Shown here: positions 37,018-46,620 of the stretch, piece after piece
How the letters are laid out: every line of letters starts with the position of its first letter
Numbering within the stretch: position 1 is the stretch's first letter
NCBI RefSeq assembly: GCF_000621605.1
Contig: NZ_JHXX01000004.1
Span: 62,001 to 126,000, forward strand
DNA length: 64,000 bases
Origin: Butyrivibrio sp. MC2021
Lineage (GTDB): Bacteria; Bacillota; Clostridia; Lachnospirales; Lachnospiraceae
Reading direction: 5' to 3'
The notes under the pieces: generated by a model
Told to the model about the DNA's origin: nothing
The model's input: only the letters and a program-made list of their open reading frames with translations
Databases searched by the model: none
Translations under genes and position numbers: made by a program

Positions 37018-37950
37018 CTAGATTATATTTCCTTTTTCGTCGATAAGTACCCAACCCTTCCAGTAATCATGCATGGTTCCTGCTTCCACAGGCTGGTTGT
37101 TTCTCATCTTGAAGGTTCTTACCATGATCTTGTCGGGCCTCTGATTGAGCCTTGCTCCCCAGAAGCTGAAGGTGGAGTTGGCGCAAATATTGCCCTGGCA
37201 GTGGTTCATGAGACGGATGTCCTGAAGGCTGTCCTTGCCGGTGTTCCAGTCCACGATCGTGTACCTGGATTGGTCGGAAAAATGCTCCCTGGCATACTCA
37301 TGGTCACTGGTAAAAATGTAAAAATGCGTATCCGGATACTTGTCGGTAAAATACTTCATGGCGCTGTCGTAATACTCATCTGTGGCGATATTTCCAAGGA
37401 TCTTGAAATTCACGGGATCCAGGTAATCGCCGCGCCTGATGTGAACGCTGACGGAGTGCTCTTTCTCCATTTTCTCCATGAGCTCCTGGTTCTTCTTTTC
37501 AAGCTCAGGATTGGAATGCTCTGGATATTCAAAGAGATTGCAAAGGTCCCCCATGATATCGTCATAGTACTTCTGGCAGGCAAAATAGCCGGTGATGTAC
37601 TTGTTGTCCATGTCAAAGATCTCGGGATGATACATCTCGCTCTCGGAAAAGACGTTGGGATTGTCGCTTTTTCTAAGGCCCAGCTTTTTGAGGACTTTGC
37701 CTGTGACCTTCCGGAAGGCATTCCTCTTAAGAAAAGCCTCCTTCTCCTCCGGCTTACATTCCACATAGGGGAGGTTCTTAAAAAGGGCCAGCTCAAACTC
37801 CCTGGGAGCCAGCATATTCTTTTGTATATCCGCAGCAAACCAGGACAGGTCAAGCCTTACCCCGTCGGGATGGATCTTAAGAAGCTTCCTGTAAAGGGCG
37901 TACTGCTGCATCTGATTGCCCAGGCCGCCTGCTATCTGAATTATCAGCAT
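37018..37950 (-). CDS. GT11 family glycosyltransferase (alpha-1,2-fucosyltransferase-like)
   Basis: The protein has 310 residues; GGAGGAG lies directly upstream of ATG 37950. The N-terminus IIQIAGGLGNQMQQYALYRKL and the central VSVHIRRGDYLDP are the family signatures, the HxRRGDY loop contacting the nucleotide sugar. The C-terminal part has CQGNICANSTFSFWGARLN, also typical. Known members transfer fucose from GDP-fucose onto galactose, in bacterial glycans as well as in others. It is one of three such genes in this operon (also 45542 and 48444). Whether GDP-fucose is the donor here cannot be told from sequence. Confidence 0.88.
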   Translation of the reverse strand: MLIIQIAGGLGNQMQQYALYRKLLKIHPDGVRLDLSWFAADIQKNMLAPREFELALFKNLPYVECKPEEKEAFLKRNAFRKVTGKVLKKLGLRKSDNPNVFSESEMYHPEIFDMDNKYITGYFACQKYYDDIMGDLCNLFEYPEHSNPELEKKNQELMEKMEKEHSVSVHIRRGDYLDPVNFKILGNIATDEYYDSAMKYFTDKYPDTHFYIFTSDHEYAREHFSDQSRYTIVDWNTGKDSLQDIRLMNHCQGNICANSTFSFWGARLNQRPDKIMVRTFKMRNNQPVEAGTMHDYWKGWVLIDEKGNII

Positions 37951-37969
37951 ATCTCTCCTCCAAAAAAGT

Positions 37970-39136
37970 TCAGGCCATGCGTTTGTAGGCCTCTGTCAAA
38001 GCCATGGGATTACTGAGCTCCTGAACCGGAAGCACATATCCCTCGTAGTCCCCGTAAAGGTCCTTGGCTATGCCCCTGCTCTTGACGGAATAGCCTATGA
38101 CCAGTGTCTTTACGCCGCTGCTGTAGGCGGCTATGGTGCTGTGGGTTCTTGCCCCCACAAAGAAATTACATTGGGAAATAAAGCCCTTGAGCTCCTCAGC
38201 GGGAGCATCCTCCAAAAGCACCACTCTTCCGGTGCTGTAAAAGGCGTCATAGAGCTCCTTTAACGGCTTTCTGTCATCATTGTTGGCCCATACCACGTGG
38301 GGAACCAGAGCAATGTTGTTATCTGTATTATCAAGGACATACTTTATAAGATTCCTGTAGCACTCCATGGTGATTCCGGGCTTGGACTCCCTCTGCTGAA
38401 CCATGGGGCTTAGGTTGATGCCCACCATCTTGCCGGGGATGAAGTTCTCGGGATATCTTCCGGGAAGCTCTGTCTCCAGTTCAAAAGCCGGGTCCTTTCT
38501 AAGAACCAGTCTGTCCTCTGAGATTCCTGCGCCGCGAAGAGCCTCATAGGTAATGGACTCCCTGGCATATATCTTTTCAAAGCCCTGAAGGTCCTCCACA
38601 AGCTTTTTATCCTTGAGAGAAGAAGGCTCGATGGAACAGCCCCAGAGCACGGTCTCAAAGCCCTTTTTCCTGAATACTCTGTCAGAGAGGATGAGATCAG
38701 GAACCATCTCGGGATAGCAGTAGTTGTCGCCGCCGATGGAAATAGCCAGGGGCCTCACAGTCTCCTGGTCGTAGGCCTTCAGTTCCTTAAACACGGGAGC
38801 AAAGCGATATCTCAGGAATGACTCCCAGTCCTTGGTCAGCATTCTCCAGCCGTAGAGGGCCACATGGGTAAAAAAGTGCCTGTCGATGTGGTTCTCTTCC
38901 ACAATGACGCAAAGTCCTCTCTCCTCCAGCTCCTTCAGGGAATATCTCCTGTCCTCGGCCAGGCTGTTGGTCACCAGGATAACGGGAAAAGCAGTGCAGG
39001 CCCCGGGGCAGCCCATCTCTTTCCTGAGTCTGTAGATCATCTTCAGGGTGCTGTTGGCGATGGCCTCGCAGCCGTGGTTGCCGCTTCCCGCGTGCATATA
39101 CATGATTATCGGTCTGTTAAGATTCAAATTCTCCAT
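37970..39136 (-). CDS. Polysaccharide pyruvyl transferase family protein
   Basis: The protein has 388 residues. It has the pattern of the PS_pyruv_trans family: an N-terminal GSGNHGCEAIANSTLKMIYRL, a central ISIGGDNYCYP, VGINLSPM, and a C-terminal FVGARTHSTIAAYSSGVKTL followed by YSVKSRGIAKDLYG. Family members add a pyruvate ketal from phosphoenolpyruvate to sugars of exopolysaccharides and cell-wall polymers, giving acidic groups; some relatives may have other roles. The stop codon lies 19 nt before the GT11 start. Confidence 0.85.
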   Translation of the reverse strand: MENLNLNRPIIMYMHAGSGNHGCEAIANSTLKMIYRLRKEMGCPGACTAFPVILVTNSLAEDRRYSLKELEERGLCVIVEENHIDRHFFTHVALYGWRMLTKDWESFLRYRFAPVFKELKAYDQETVRPLAISIGGDNYCYPEMVPDLILSDRVFRKKGFETVLWGCSIEPSSLKDKKLVEDLQGFEKIYARESITYEALRGAGISEDRLVLRKDPAFELETELPGRYPENFIPGKMVGINLSPMVQQRESKPGITMECYRNLIKYVLDNTDNNIALVPHVVWANNDDRKPLKELYDAFYSTGRVVLLEDAPAEELKGFISQCNFFVGARTHSTIAAYSSGVKTLVIGYSVKSRGIAKDLYGDYEGYVLPVQELSNPMALTEAYKRMA

Positions 39137-39141
39137 AATAC

Positions 39142-40125
39142 TCAGGCTCCCTTATGTCTTGCATAGAGCCTTAAATAAAGCTCCGGACTTATTCTGAAAA
39201 CAATTACCTTAAGCTTGTGGGAAAAAGGAAGGGAAGCAAAGGTTCCTCTCCTCTTAAGGGCGTGGTTTATCTGCTGCCTTGACATGTCGATTGCCCTGGC
39301 GGCAAGGTCCTTGTCCACCTGCCCCTCTCCTGCAACGGCCACCTTTCCCACCACCAGAAAAGCTGTAAGGATCTGGCATACGCTCAAGGTCACCAGGGTG
39401 TAGGGAGAGATGTACTCCTGCACGGAAAGAATCCTATCCTCCGCCATCTGCCAGCAGGTTATCTGGTCAAGAAAGCTTTCTTTGAAGGCCCTGTTCATGG
39501 CCCCCTCCGCGTTATCTGTATAGATGTAATCCCCCTCGGGGATGCATCTGATGTCTCTTCTCTTTTCTCTGGAGATGGCAAAATCCAGAAGGAACAAAAG
39601 GTCCTCTCCTATGGTCATTCCCTCGGGAAAACGGATATTTCCCTCCCTCAGGGCTTCAAGGCTAAAGAGCTTGCCCCAAACATGGGTGTTGGCGTTCATG
39701 ATAGAATTCTCAAGATACTGAAAACCGCTGATCCTGGTGGAACATTCATAGCTTTTGGTCTCATCGATAAGGGATGTGCCCTCATCGGCGTGCTTAAGCA
39801 TATTTTCAAGAAAGCCCTCTTTCACCTCGTCATCAGAGTCCACAAATACAACGAATCTGCCTGTGGCTCTGTCGATTCCTGTGTTTCTTGCGCAGGACAC
39901 ACCGCGGTTTTCGGTGTGAATGACCACAAGGCCGTGCTTTGCAGCCAGCTCGTCCGCCAGCTCAGCGCTTCCGTCGGTGGAACCGTCGTCCACAAGGATG
40001 ATCTCGGTCTCCCCCTCTTCAATGTATTTCTGTTTTAAACAAGATAAGACACACCTCTCCAGTGTGCCTTTTGCCTGATAAACAGGGATTATTATGCTGA
40101 ATAAAACTTCTTTCTTATCTCCCAT
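39142..40125 (-). CDS. GT2 family glycosyltransferase
   Basis: About 327 residues. The GT-A fold is clear: FSIIIPVYQAKGTLERCV, EIILVDDGSTDGS, NRGVSCARNTGID and FVVFVDSDDEV (DXD-type metal site). ATG 40125 is preferred to an in-frame TTG at 40128; its A overlaps the TGA stop of the gene upstream (TGATG), which implies translational coupling. The C-terminal part has no transmembrane segment, so it is probably a peripheral cytoplasmic transferase adding one sugar to the lipid-linked repeat. Donor and acceptor are unknown. Confidence 0.85.
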   Translation of the reverse strand: MGDKKEVLFSIIIPVYQAKGTLERCVLSCLKQKYIEEGETEIILVDDGSTDGSAELADELAAKHGLVVIHTENRGVSCARNTGIDRATGRFVVFVDSDDEVKEGFLENMLKHADEGTSLIDETKSYECSTRISGFQYLENSIMNANTHVWGKLFSLEALREGNIRFPEGMTIGEDLLFLLDFAISREKRRDIRCIPEGDYIYTDNAEGAMNRAFKESFLDQITCWQMAEDRILSVQEYISPYTLVTLSVCQILTAFLVVGKVAVAGEGQVDKDLAARAIDMSRQQINHALKRRGTFASLPFSHKLKVIVFRISPELYLRLYARHKGA

Positions 40126-41504
40126 CAATACTCAGTCCAGTCCTCTCTCTCTACTCCTGAAACCGTATCCAGGTGGAAGTGGGTGGAATAAAACATATTG
40201 ATCCAGTAGTGCCAGTCCTCCTCAATATCGGAGACATAGGCCATGGTGTATCTGTTATCCCACTCAGGGCGAAGCCTGGGGGCAAAAACGTCCACTTCCC
40301 CGGCATCCGCCATCTGCTGAAGATATGTATTTCTCTCGTCAAACTCTCTCTTGATCCTGGCAAGGTTGGCTCCCTGCTGGATATAGGTGAATATAAAGAA
40401 CACAAGGCCCAGAATTACAATTCCCGAAAAGGCCGCCTCAGTGAGCTTGCTGACTATGGATTCCCTTCCCTCTGCGGTGATGAGATCTGTCACAGTAACA
40501 AGGCCCTGACAGGCCGCAACCATAAGGAAAATGCTGGCTCCGTAATAGGAACGAAGCTCTGAACTGGGCACCATGATAAGTGCGTAGCAGGTTGCAAAAA
40601 ACAGCACTGTAAAAAGTATGATGCTCTTACTCTTTTCCCAGAATCCGGCAATGCTTCCGGTGAGGTAAAAGATGATGGTAAGGCTCAGTATAACCACTGC
40701 AAGAAGCACAAGGTAGTTGTTCTTGATGTTCAGGGTTATCTTAAGGAATCTGGCCACCATAGCCATGAGTCCTGTGTGCTCCTCCTCCAAGACATCCAGT
40801 CTTCCGTAGTTGCCGGGGGATAAAAGGAGCATGATAAATCCGATAAAGGTTCCCGCAAGACCGCTGACCATGGGACCTGTCAGGAAAGAAAAGCTCTTTT
40901 TGTTCTCGAAGAAATAATAGCCTATGATGATGAGCTCAAAGAGGATAAGGCCTCCTGAGGTGTTCTCGTTGCACCAGCCCGCCAGGATTCCCAGAAGGAG
41001 CATGCCGATGATCCGGGGAATGCCGCCGGAAATCTTTTTCCTGAAAAGGGTCAGAAAACTCATGATGATGGTGGTTGTGAAAAGGTAATTGCAAGCTCCG
41101 GACTCCCAGAAAACGGTGTTACTGATGGCGGGTTCAAAGAGCCACAAAAGAAGGGTTATCAGGGCAAAAAGCCTTACGTCGTACTCTTTTTTGCCCCGGA
41201 CATTGGCATAGATAAGAAGGGCCATGGCAGTGAAGGTCAGGGCTGCCGCCACATTGAAGGTAGCCTTGGTGCCGGTAAAGAAGAATATCCTCAGGATAAA
41301 ATGGGCTACGCTTCTGCCGGTGTGGTCCATGTAATGGGCATACTCCTGGGCGAAGAGGTCAAAAAAGCTCTTTGCCTCCGCCACCGCATCTCCGTAAACA
41401 ATGTCGTCGGACATGTAGGGTGTCAGAAACTCATAGATCATAACCCCCAGGGCAGTAAGTGCCGCCAATATGTAAAAAAGTCTTTTTCTGACATTTTGTG
41501 TCAT
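40125..41504 (-). CDS. Polytopic membrane protein, DUF6056-like (possible GT-C-type transferase)
   Basis: The protein has 459 residues with about 10-11 hydrophobic segments. After the first segment comes YMSDDIVYGDAV, an acidic pair in the extracellular loop where GT-C glycosyltransferases carry catalytic acids, then HTGRSVAHFILR, WESGACNYLF, GWCNENTSGG and LLLSPGNYGR. This pattern occurs in DUF6056-type proteins of glycan loci. A role in adding a side-chain sugar outside the membrane is plausible but inferred. The start overlaps the Wzy-like gene by 4 nt (ATGA), and GAGGAAA precedes it. Confidence 0.7.
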   Translation of the reverse strand: MTQNVRKRLFYILAALTALGVMIYEFLTPYMSDDIVYGDAVAEAKSFFDLFAQEYAHYMDHTGRSVAHFILRIFFFTGTKATFNVAAALTFTAMALLIYANVRGKKEYDVRLFALITLLLWLFEPAISNTVFWESGACNYLFTTTIIMSFLTLFRKKISGGIPRIIGMLLLGILAGWCNENTSGGLILFELIIIGYYFFENKKSFSFLTGPMVSGLAGTFIGFIMLLLSPGNYGRLDVLEEEHTGLMAMVARFLKITLNIKNNYLVLLAVVILSLTIIFYLTGSIAGFWEKSKSIILFTVLFFATCYALIMVPSSELRSYYGASIFLMVAACQGLVTVTDLITAEGRESIVSKLTEAAFSGIVILGLVFFIFTYIQQGANLARIKREFDERNTYLQQMADAGEVDVFAPRLRPEWDNRYTMAYVSDIEEDWHYWINMFYSTHFHLDTVSGVEREDWTEY

Positions 41505-42715
41505 TGGATTTCCTCGTCTATTCCAGCTCCTCTAATAAGGGCCCACATGTAAACGCCGATGACCGGCAGAAGGAAATTCCTTCCGATGTAGACTGAAACA
41601 AAGGTAGCTTCAATAACAGTATAAACCGACAGGGACACAAGTAAAGCCACTGTCATAAGGTCTTTCTTTCTGCAGCAGATGTAGATAAATACCAGCACCA
41701 GGATGCAGATAACAGCTGCCGGGATGATTCCGTACCAGTAATAGAGCCTCACCCAGCCCATGTCGAAGTACTCGGTGCTGAGTCTGTCGGAAAAGAGCTT
41801 CCAGGTCTCCAGGGAGCCCGCATGTCTCTCATTGGCTCTGTAGAGGTTGTGGATCCTGTTGTTAAGAAGTTCATCAAGTCTGGTGATAAACTTCTCCGTC
41901 CTGGTCTTGTTAAAATATCTGGGAAGCTCGCTGATTGAGGCTGCCCAGCAGGAAAAGGCCACGCAGGCTATAGGGGTTACAATACCTGCCAGAATATAGG
42001 TGGCTGCCCATTTCTTAAGAGGCTTGGCATATCTGGCGATCACTGTCATGAAAACCGTTGCCAGGCCGATGATAAGGCTGGTCCTGGAAGCCGTGATCAT
42101 ATACAGTCCGCCGTTTATAAGAAGAAGCACCAGGAACTGCCAGAGTCCTGCCTTTCTTCCGTAGATCCAGAGCCACATAAGCATCAGAGCGTAGGCACAT
42201 CCGTACAGTGTGTTGGGATGTCCGAAGCCGAAGACGTATCTAAGCTCATGACCGCCCTCTCTTCCAAAATCCGCCACCATGCTGATGTCACCCATGATTC
42301 CTGTGACAGACAAAAGAACGATAAGGGCAAAGCCCGCAAGGCTTACATCAAACATAAATCTCACGGCCTTCCTAAGGTCTATATCAGAGGTTGCCATGGC
42401 AAAGGTTGAAAAGCGAAGAAGCTCGTTCCTTCCGCTGATTCGATAACACATAAAGGTAAAGCCCCAGACCAGAAGGATAATGGCCCATTCCTTTTTGTCA
42501 TGCTTTCTGATAAGCACTGACACAAAAGTCAGAAGGAAGGTGAGTCTGAAGACGTGGCTCTCCATGGAAAAGGTCAGCTCGCTCTTTTCCGCGATCATAA
42601 GAACCACCTCCACCAGAAGGGCCAGGTCAAACAGGAACCTGCCTATCTTGATTCTGTTGCTCTCTGTAAAATACTGATTAAAAACGTCCTTTGCGGTTCT
42701 CTTATTTATTCCCAT
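41501..42715 (-). CDS. Wzy-like O-antigen/capsule polymerase
   Basis: The protein has 404 residues, about 10-11 transmembrane segments and a large hydrophilic loop (about 255-310), the usual polymerase layout. The segments FGFGHPNTLYGCAYALMLMW and MITASRTSLIIGL resemble the conserved regions of Wzy/O-antigen ligase proteins. It would join repeat units outside the membrane after flipping by the Wzx at 35477-37003. Wzy proteins diverge strongly, so the call relies on topology and context as well as these motifs. It overlaps both neighbouring genes (14 nt and 4 nt). Confidence 0.75.
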   Translation of the reverse strand: MGINKRTAKDVFNQYFTESNRIKIGRFLFDLALLVEVVLMIAEKSELTFSMESHVFRLTFLLTFVSVLIRKHDKKEWAIILLVWGFTFMCYRISGRNELLRFSTFAMATSDIDLRKAVRFMFDVSLAGFALIVLLSVTGIMGDISMVADFGREGGHELRYVFGFGHPNTLYGCAYALMLMWLWIYGRKAGLWQFLVLLLINGGLYMITASRTSLIIGLATVFMTVIARYAKPLKKWAATYILAGIVTPIACVAFSCWAASISELPRYFNKTRTEKFITRLDELLNNRIHNLYRANERHAGSLETWKLFSDRLSTEYFDMGWVRLYYWYGIIPAAVICILVLVFIYICCRKKDLMTVALLVSLSVYTVIEATFVSVYIGRNFLLPVIGVYMWALIRGAGIDEEIQ

Positions 42716-43664
42716 GGCTGATGATCCTTAAAATCTTGTGATATGCCTTCCTGCAAAATCTTCCAACTGTGATGTCAAATCTATGGGTAAAACGGGAAAA
42801 AGCGGTTATAGGAGGCATAACAAGGTATTCCAGCTCTCCCAGATGCTCTCTTACGTAGTCGGGATAGGAATCGTCGATCTCAACCCTCTCGAATCTGCCG
42901 TCCCTGTCGAAAATATCCCTGCCAAGCACCAGCTTGTCCATGGTCTCCGCCAGGATCTCCCTGTCGTTGTACTCCTGATGGGCTGCTGCCTTGATCTTGT
43001 CTCCAATCCTCTTGATGGGATTGGTCTCGTGATAGCCTCCCATGTATCCGAAGTGCCAGCCTCCGTCAGCCACTCTGACGGACCTCTTGTCGCAAACGGA
43101 AATAAGGTCCCTGAGCCTTACAATTCCCTCCTTGGGAATGTTCTGAAGGGAGGTGATCTTGGTTCCCAGCCACTTTCTGTTCTCTCCCTTGAAATCCGGG
43201 AAATCTCCGGTTATGGAAAGGATATTGCCGGACTTCTCCTCCATATTGAGGAAGGCGTAGAAGTTGCGCTGAGCCAGGTGATAGACCTTTGTCTTGTCAA
43301 AATTATTGATGATCTCCTGAAGAACCTTGGGATTGGGGATCTCGTCGCAGTCCCCGAAGATAATGATGTCGTCCTCGGTGGCCCCTGCCTGGCGAAGCCC
43401 CTTAAGAAGATAGTTCTTCTGGAAATAGTCTCTTTCGTGGGTTGTGACATCCTTGGGTGTATCCGTCACCACCATGTATTCGATCTTATCAAGGTAGTCC
43501 CTGAAAAGGTGTTTGTGTTTCTCAAAGCACAGCTCTTTTTCCACACCGGAAAAGGTCATGGTGGCCTCCTCTATGATGAACTTGTCAACATAGGGATCCA
43601 AGACACTGAGCCTCATTTTCAATATATCAACTTCGTTAAAAAAAGGTATGCAATCGTAAACCAT
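42702..43664 (-). CDS. GT17 family glycosyltransferase
   Basis: The protein has 320 residues. It starts MVYDCIPFFNEVDILKMRL, continues FIIEEATMTFSG, and has IIIFGDCDEIPNP, DGGWHFGYMGG and a C-terminal YPDYVREHLGEL. These match family GT17, named after the eukaryotic beta-1,4-mannosyl-glycoprotein N-acetylglucosaminyltransferase and also present in many bacterial polysaccharide loci. The bacterial enzymes' donors are mostly uncharacterised. The start has AGGA about 7 nt upstream. Confidence 0.83.
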   Translation of the reverse strand: MVYDCIPFFNEVDILKMRLSVLDPYVDKFIIEEATMTFSGVEKELCFEKHKHLFRDYLDKIEYMVVTDTPKDVTTHERDYFQKNYLLKGLRQAGATEDDIIIFGDCDEIPNPKVLQEIINNFDKTKVYHLAQRNFYAFLNMEEKSGNILSITGDFPDFKGENRKWLGTKITSLQNIPKEGIVRLRDLISVCDKRSVRVADGGWHFGYMGGYHETNPIKRIGDKIKAAAHQEYNDREILAETMDKLVLGRDIFDRDGRFERVEIDDSYPDYVREHLGELEYLVMPPITAFSRFTHRFDITVGRFCRKAYHKILRIISHGNK

Positions 43665-43680
43665 AAGCGTCCTGCTATTA

Positions 43681-44748
43681 TTACTTTCTTCTGATGATGC
43701 GTTTCACTGCCTGTCGGAATCTGTTGCTCCTGCTGGATGAAAGGAGCTTTTTCAGGGGCTGACTGTCCTTCATAAGGGCATGTACAAAAACATCCTCCTC
43801 GGGAGCCCAGTCAGGAAGCGCCCCAAAAGCGTACTGTTTATAAAAGGGATCCTCCAGCATGGCTGTCAGCTCTCTTTTGATGACAGCACCGGAAAGCCTT
43901 GAATAAATGAGCTTGGATACGCTGATGCAGCAGGTGAGGGTCTTTCTCTCATCGATTATCTCTTTATACTCATCTCCTGACCACCTGCGGGCGAAAGATT
44001 CAAAGGCGCTCCAGGCCCTTGCCTGATTCTCCAGGGCTTCACTGTGATAGGTGCCAGTAAGCCCCTCACTGTTCTCTCTGTAATAATATAAAATCCTGTC
44101 CAAAAAAGCTATGGAAACAGCCAAATCCAGGATCTGGGCTGTCTGAAGAAGGTCCTCTCCGTGATTCAAAAGTTCCTCAGGGCCTGCCCCGGAATCCTCC
44201 TGATCGATTATCCTCTTCACCAGTGTGCCGCTGAGAGCCTTGTTCCACAGGGCATTGAGAGAATCGTTCCTCTGCATGATCTCATAAAAGTCGTTCTTAT
44301 CCTGATAGACCTTGTTCTCCTCAAAGGGAAAATCGAAGAGTCTTTTATCCCTGTTATCGTAGGATGCTGCGTTGTAGAGGATCACATCCGCTCTTTTCCC
44401 CCTGTCATGGAAAAAGGATATGTAGTCCTCAAGCTCTGAAAAAAGATCCTCGGAGATACCATCATCCACATCAAAAAATACCAGATAATCTCCGGTGGCG
44501 GCTCTCATGCCCTCACGCCTTGCATTGTAGGCTCCTATCTTTCCGAAATGAAGGGCACTGACAAACTCGTAGTCACCGGCGTATCTGTCACAGATAATGG
44601 CCGAATCGTCCTCTGAGCCGTTCTCCACAAGAATGACCTCAGGAGAAGTCTCCATATCCTGTGACTGCTCCAGAATATGACTCATCAACTCATCTATATA
44701 TTTTTCACCATTGTGCACCGGCACAATGACGGAAAACTTCACATTCAT
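43681..44748 (-). CDS. GT2 family glycosyltransferase
   Basis: The protein has 355 residues. GT-A signatures are FSVIVPVHNGEKYIDELM, VILVENGSEDDS, GKIGAYNARREGM and YLVFFDVDDGIS, the last being the metal-binding acidic motif. The C-terminal half is soluble and basic near the end. The start codon overlaps the stop of the DUF5672 gene upstream (ATGA). It probably adds one residue of the repeat unit; specificity is unknown. Confidence 0.85.
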   Translation of the reverse strand: MNVKFSVIVPVHNGEKYIDELMSHILEQSQDMETSPEVILVENGSEDDSAIICDRYAGDYEFVSALHFGKIGAYNARREGMRAATGDYLVFFDVDDGISEDLFSELEDYISFFHDRGKRADVILYNAASYDNRDKRLFDFPFEENKVYQDKNDFYEIMQRNDSLNALWNKALSGTLVKRIIDQEDSGAGPEELLNHGEDLLQTAQILDLAVSIAFLDRILYYYRENSEGLTGTYHSEALENQARAWSAFESFARRWSGDEYKEIIDERKTLTCCISVSKLIYSRLSGAVIKRELTAMLEDPFYKQYAFGALPDWAPEEDVFVHALMKDSQPLKKLLSSSRSNRFRQAVKRIIRRK

Positions 44749-45512
44749 GTAATGTTATGCTCCTCTTTCCACTTCCTGGTTCTTCTCCAGAAAAGAAGCG
44801 GTCTGATCATCATCTTAAGTCGTTTCTTGGGACTGTAGAATCTGGGATAGTTCTCATTTTCTCCCCACCATTTGTGGAAGACAAAGGGCTCTACGCCCTT
44901 GTTCTCGGGAAGAGGATGCTCTCGTCCGAACTGAACTGCCAGTTCAAAGGGCGCCCATCTGATGCCCTCTTTTTCCATGTCGTTCTTCAGATGACAGCAG
45001 ATAAAGATATCCTCGTTGTAGAAGCCGTCGTAGACCTTCTCCCACTTGCAGTTATGAACCTTGGGATATTCCATAAGGCGCTTGGACCTGATGGATACGG
45101 AATTGCCCACACGGCAGATGTTACCTGCTTTGTCTCTGTAGGCGTAGTCGTTCTTTGGGAGGGGCCAGGGGGATCCGATGTAGTCATAGTCCAGGAACTC
45201 ATCCCTCCAGTTCTCGGGATGGATAACGAATCCGTCGGCGTGAACTATCAGGGCAAAGTCAGTCCTGATGTGGTCTCCCAGCTCGTAGGTCATCTTATAA
45301 TTAAATTTGTCTATGCCATCCAATATGTCTGTGTGGCTGTATCTGATGCCCTTCGGAAGATAAAAGGGCTTCTTGTGGGTTATAAGCACCGCATCTCCGA
45401 ATTCAATGTCCCTCATGCTGTACTTCATAGCCTGCACAGTCTCATATATATCCACACTGGTCATGGCCACAAGGGTGACCCTTGGAAGCTTAAGTTTCTT
45501 CTCTTTTCCCAT
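44745..45512 (-). CDS. DUF5672 family protein, probable glycosyltransferase
   Basis: The protein has 255 residues. LPRVTLVAMTSVDIYETVQAM at the start, then FALIVHADGFVIHPENW, FLDYDYIGSPWP and VGNSVSIRSKRLME match DUF5672, a family found in polysaccharide loci that resembles GT-A transferases. VHADG would take the place of the DXD site. The ribosome-binding site is weak. Function beyond sugar transfer cannot be specified. Confidence 0.75.
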   Translation of the reverse strand: MGKEKKLKLPRVTLVAMTSVDIYETVQAMKYSMRDIEFGDAVLITHKKPFYLPKGIRYSHTDILDGIDKFNYKMTYELGDHIRTDFALIVHADGFVIHPENWRDEFLDYDYIGSPWPLPKNDYAYRDKAGNICRVGNSVSIRSKRLMEYPKVHNCKWEKVYDGFYNEDIFICCHLKNDMEKEGIRWAPFELAVQFGREHPLPENKGVEPFVFHKWWGENENYPRFYSPKKRLKMMIRPLLFWRRTRKWKEEHNIT

Positions 45513-45541
45513 CTATAAATATCACTCTTAGATCTCTAAAT

Positions 45542-46585
45542 TCATACATGAAATACTTTTATAAGTCCGGTTCTGCGCTCTAAGCTGCGCCATATCTTCT
45601 TGCCCATATAGACTGCATAGAGGTAGGAGGCACGGATCTTCTGGAAAAAGCTCCTGACCTTGCCCGGGTGCTTGTTAAGTCTCTTGTAGGTTGCTGATTT
45701 GGCCTTGTACTCTTCCAGCTCAGCCCTGCACTCCTCAGGGGTAAAAAGCCTTCCTTTTTTGTCCATATAGTTAAAGCAGCTGTAGATATTCTGCTCTGAA
45801 GCCCAGAATCCATCGGATACGTTATGTCTTGCCCAGTATTTGGGAGCGATGGCATACTGAAGCTCATCACTGGTAAGGGCAGGAAATACAGCAAAGGATG
45901 AGTTGGACAGCAGCAGATATCTGGCATTCTTCAGGGTCACATAGTCCTTGCCGATATCATTTCGTACAGCCTTAACCTCAGGAAGGATCTTGTGTGCAGC
46001 CTCCACATCGTCGGTAACCGCAAGGAATTCCATATCGGGTCTTATCTTACGCATGTTTCTTATGCCGTTTACCCAGTACTTCCTGTCAAGCCACAGCTCA
46101 GGGGAATTGGAATAATCGCCGCAGCGAAGATGAATGATACAGAGATTATCCCTGGTAAATTCGTGGGAATCATACTCAGGCTTCACCTTGAGCCAGTCCT
46201 TGATCTCATCCCTGTATTTTTCAAAATAGGCCTCTGCCTGAAGGTTGCCGTAAAGAAGGGTGTTATCCTCCATATCCTTGAACCTGGGGTCCACGCCGCT
46301 GACATAGGCTCCGTGCTCCATATCGTGGTCGGAGCTGCCTATATACAGTCTGTTGTCATTGTCCTCAAATATCTTGAAGTTCTTCTTGTCTTCTTCAGTT
46401 ATCTCTTTTCCCAGGTCAATGTCCATAAAATACATTCCGCTGGTGGAGTGCATGTTATTGGCCAAGGCCTTGGGATTACAGATTCCGAACTCGTAGCCGT
46501 GGTCCTTGGCTGCGGCTCTTGTGGCCACATACCAGAAAAGCTGATTGCCCAGTCCGAATCCATGTAAAAACTCTGTTCCTATCAT
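45542..46585 (-). CDS. GT11-like glycosyltransferase (divergent)
   Basis: The protein has 347 residues. FLHGFGLGNQLFWYVATRAAA near the N-terminus and CIIHLRCGDYSNSPE in the centre correspond to the GGLGNQ and HxRRGDY signatures of GT11, with Cys replacing the second Arg. LLLSNSSFAVFPAL matches the usual C-terminal serine-rich loop. It is longer than the two other GT11 proteins here and has a basic C-terminal tail that may contact the membrane. It is probably a fucosyl- or related transferase. Confidence 0.75.
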   Translation of the reverse strand: MIGTEFLHGFGLGNQLFWYVATRAAAKDHGYEFGICNPKALANNMHSTSGMYFMDIDLGKEITEEDKKNFKIFEDNDNRLYIGSSDHDMEHGAYVSGVDPRFKDMEDNTLLYGNLQAEAYFEKYRDEIKDWLKVKPEYDSHEFTRDNLCIIHLRCGDYSNSPELWLDRKYWVNGIRNMRKIRPDMEFLAVTDDVEAAHKILPEVKAVRNDIGKDYVTLKNARYLLLSNSSFAVFPALTSDELQYAIAPKYWARHNVSDGFWASEQNIYSCFNYMDKKGRLFTPEECRAELEEYKAKSATYKRLNKHPGKVRSFFQKIRASYLYAVYMGKKIWRSLERRTGLIKVFHV

Positions 46586-46620
46586 AATCTTTCACCCGAT
46601 AAATCCGTAGTTACTGCCAC

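Noticed and set aside
36943..38016. 357-codon plus-strand open frame
   Set aside because: It covers the GT11 gene and the ends of its neighbours in antisense, has no ribosome-binding site and no protein resemblance.
42738..43694. 318-codon plus-strand open frame
   Set aside because: It is antisense to the GT17 gene, which has the real motifs and a ribosome-binding site.
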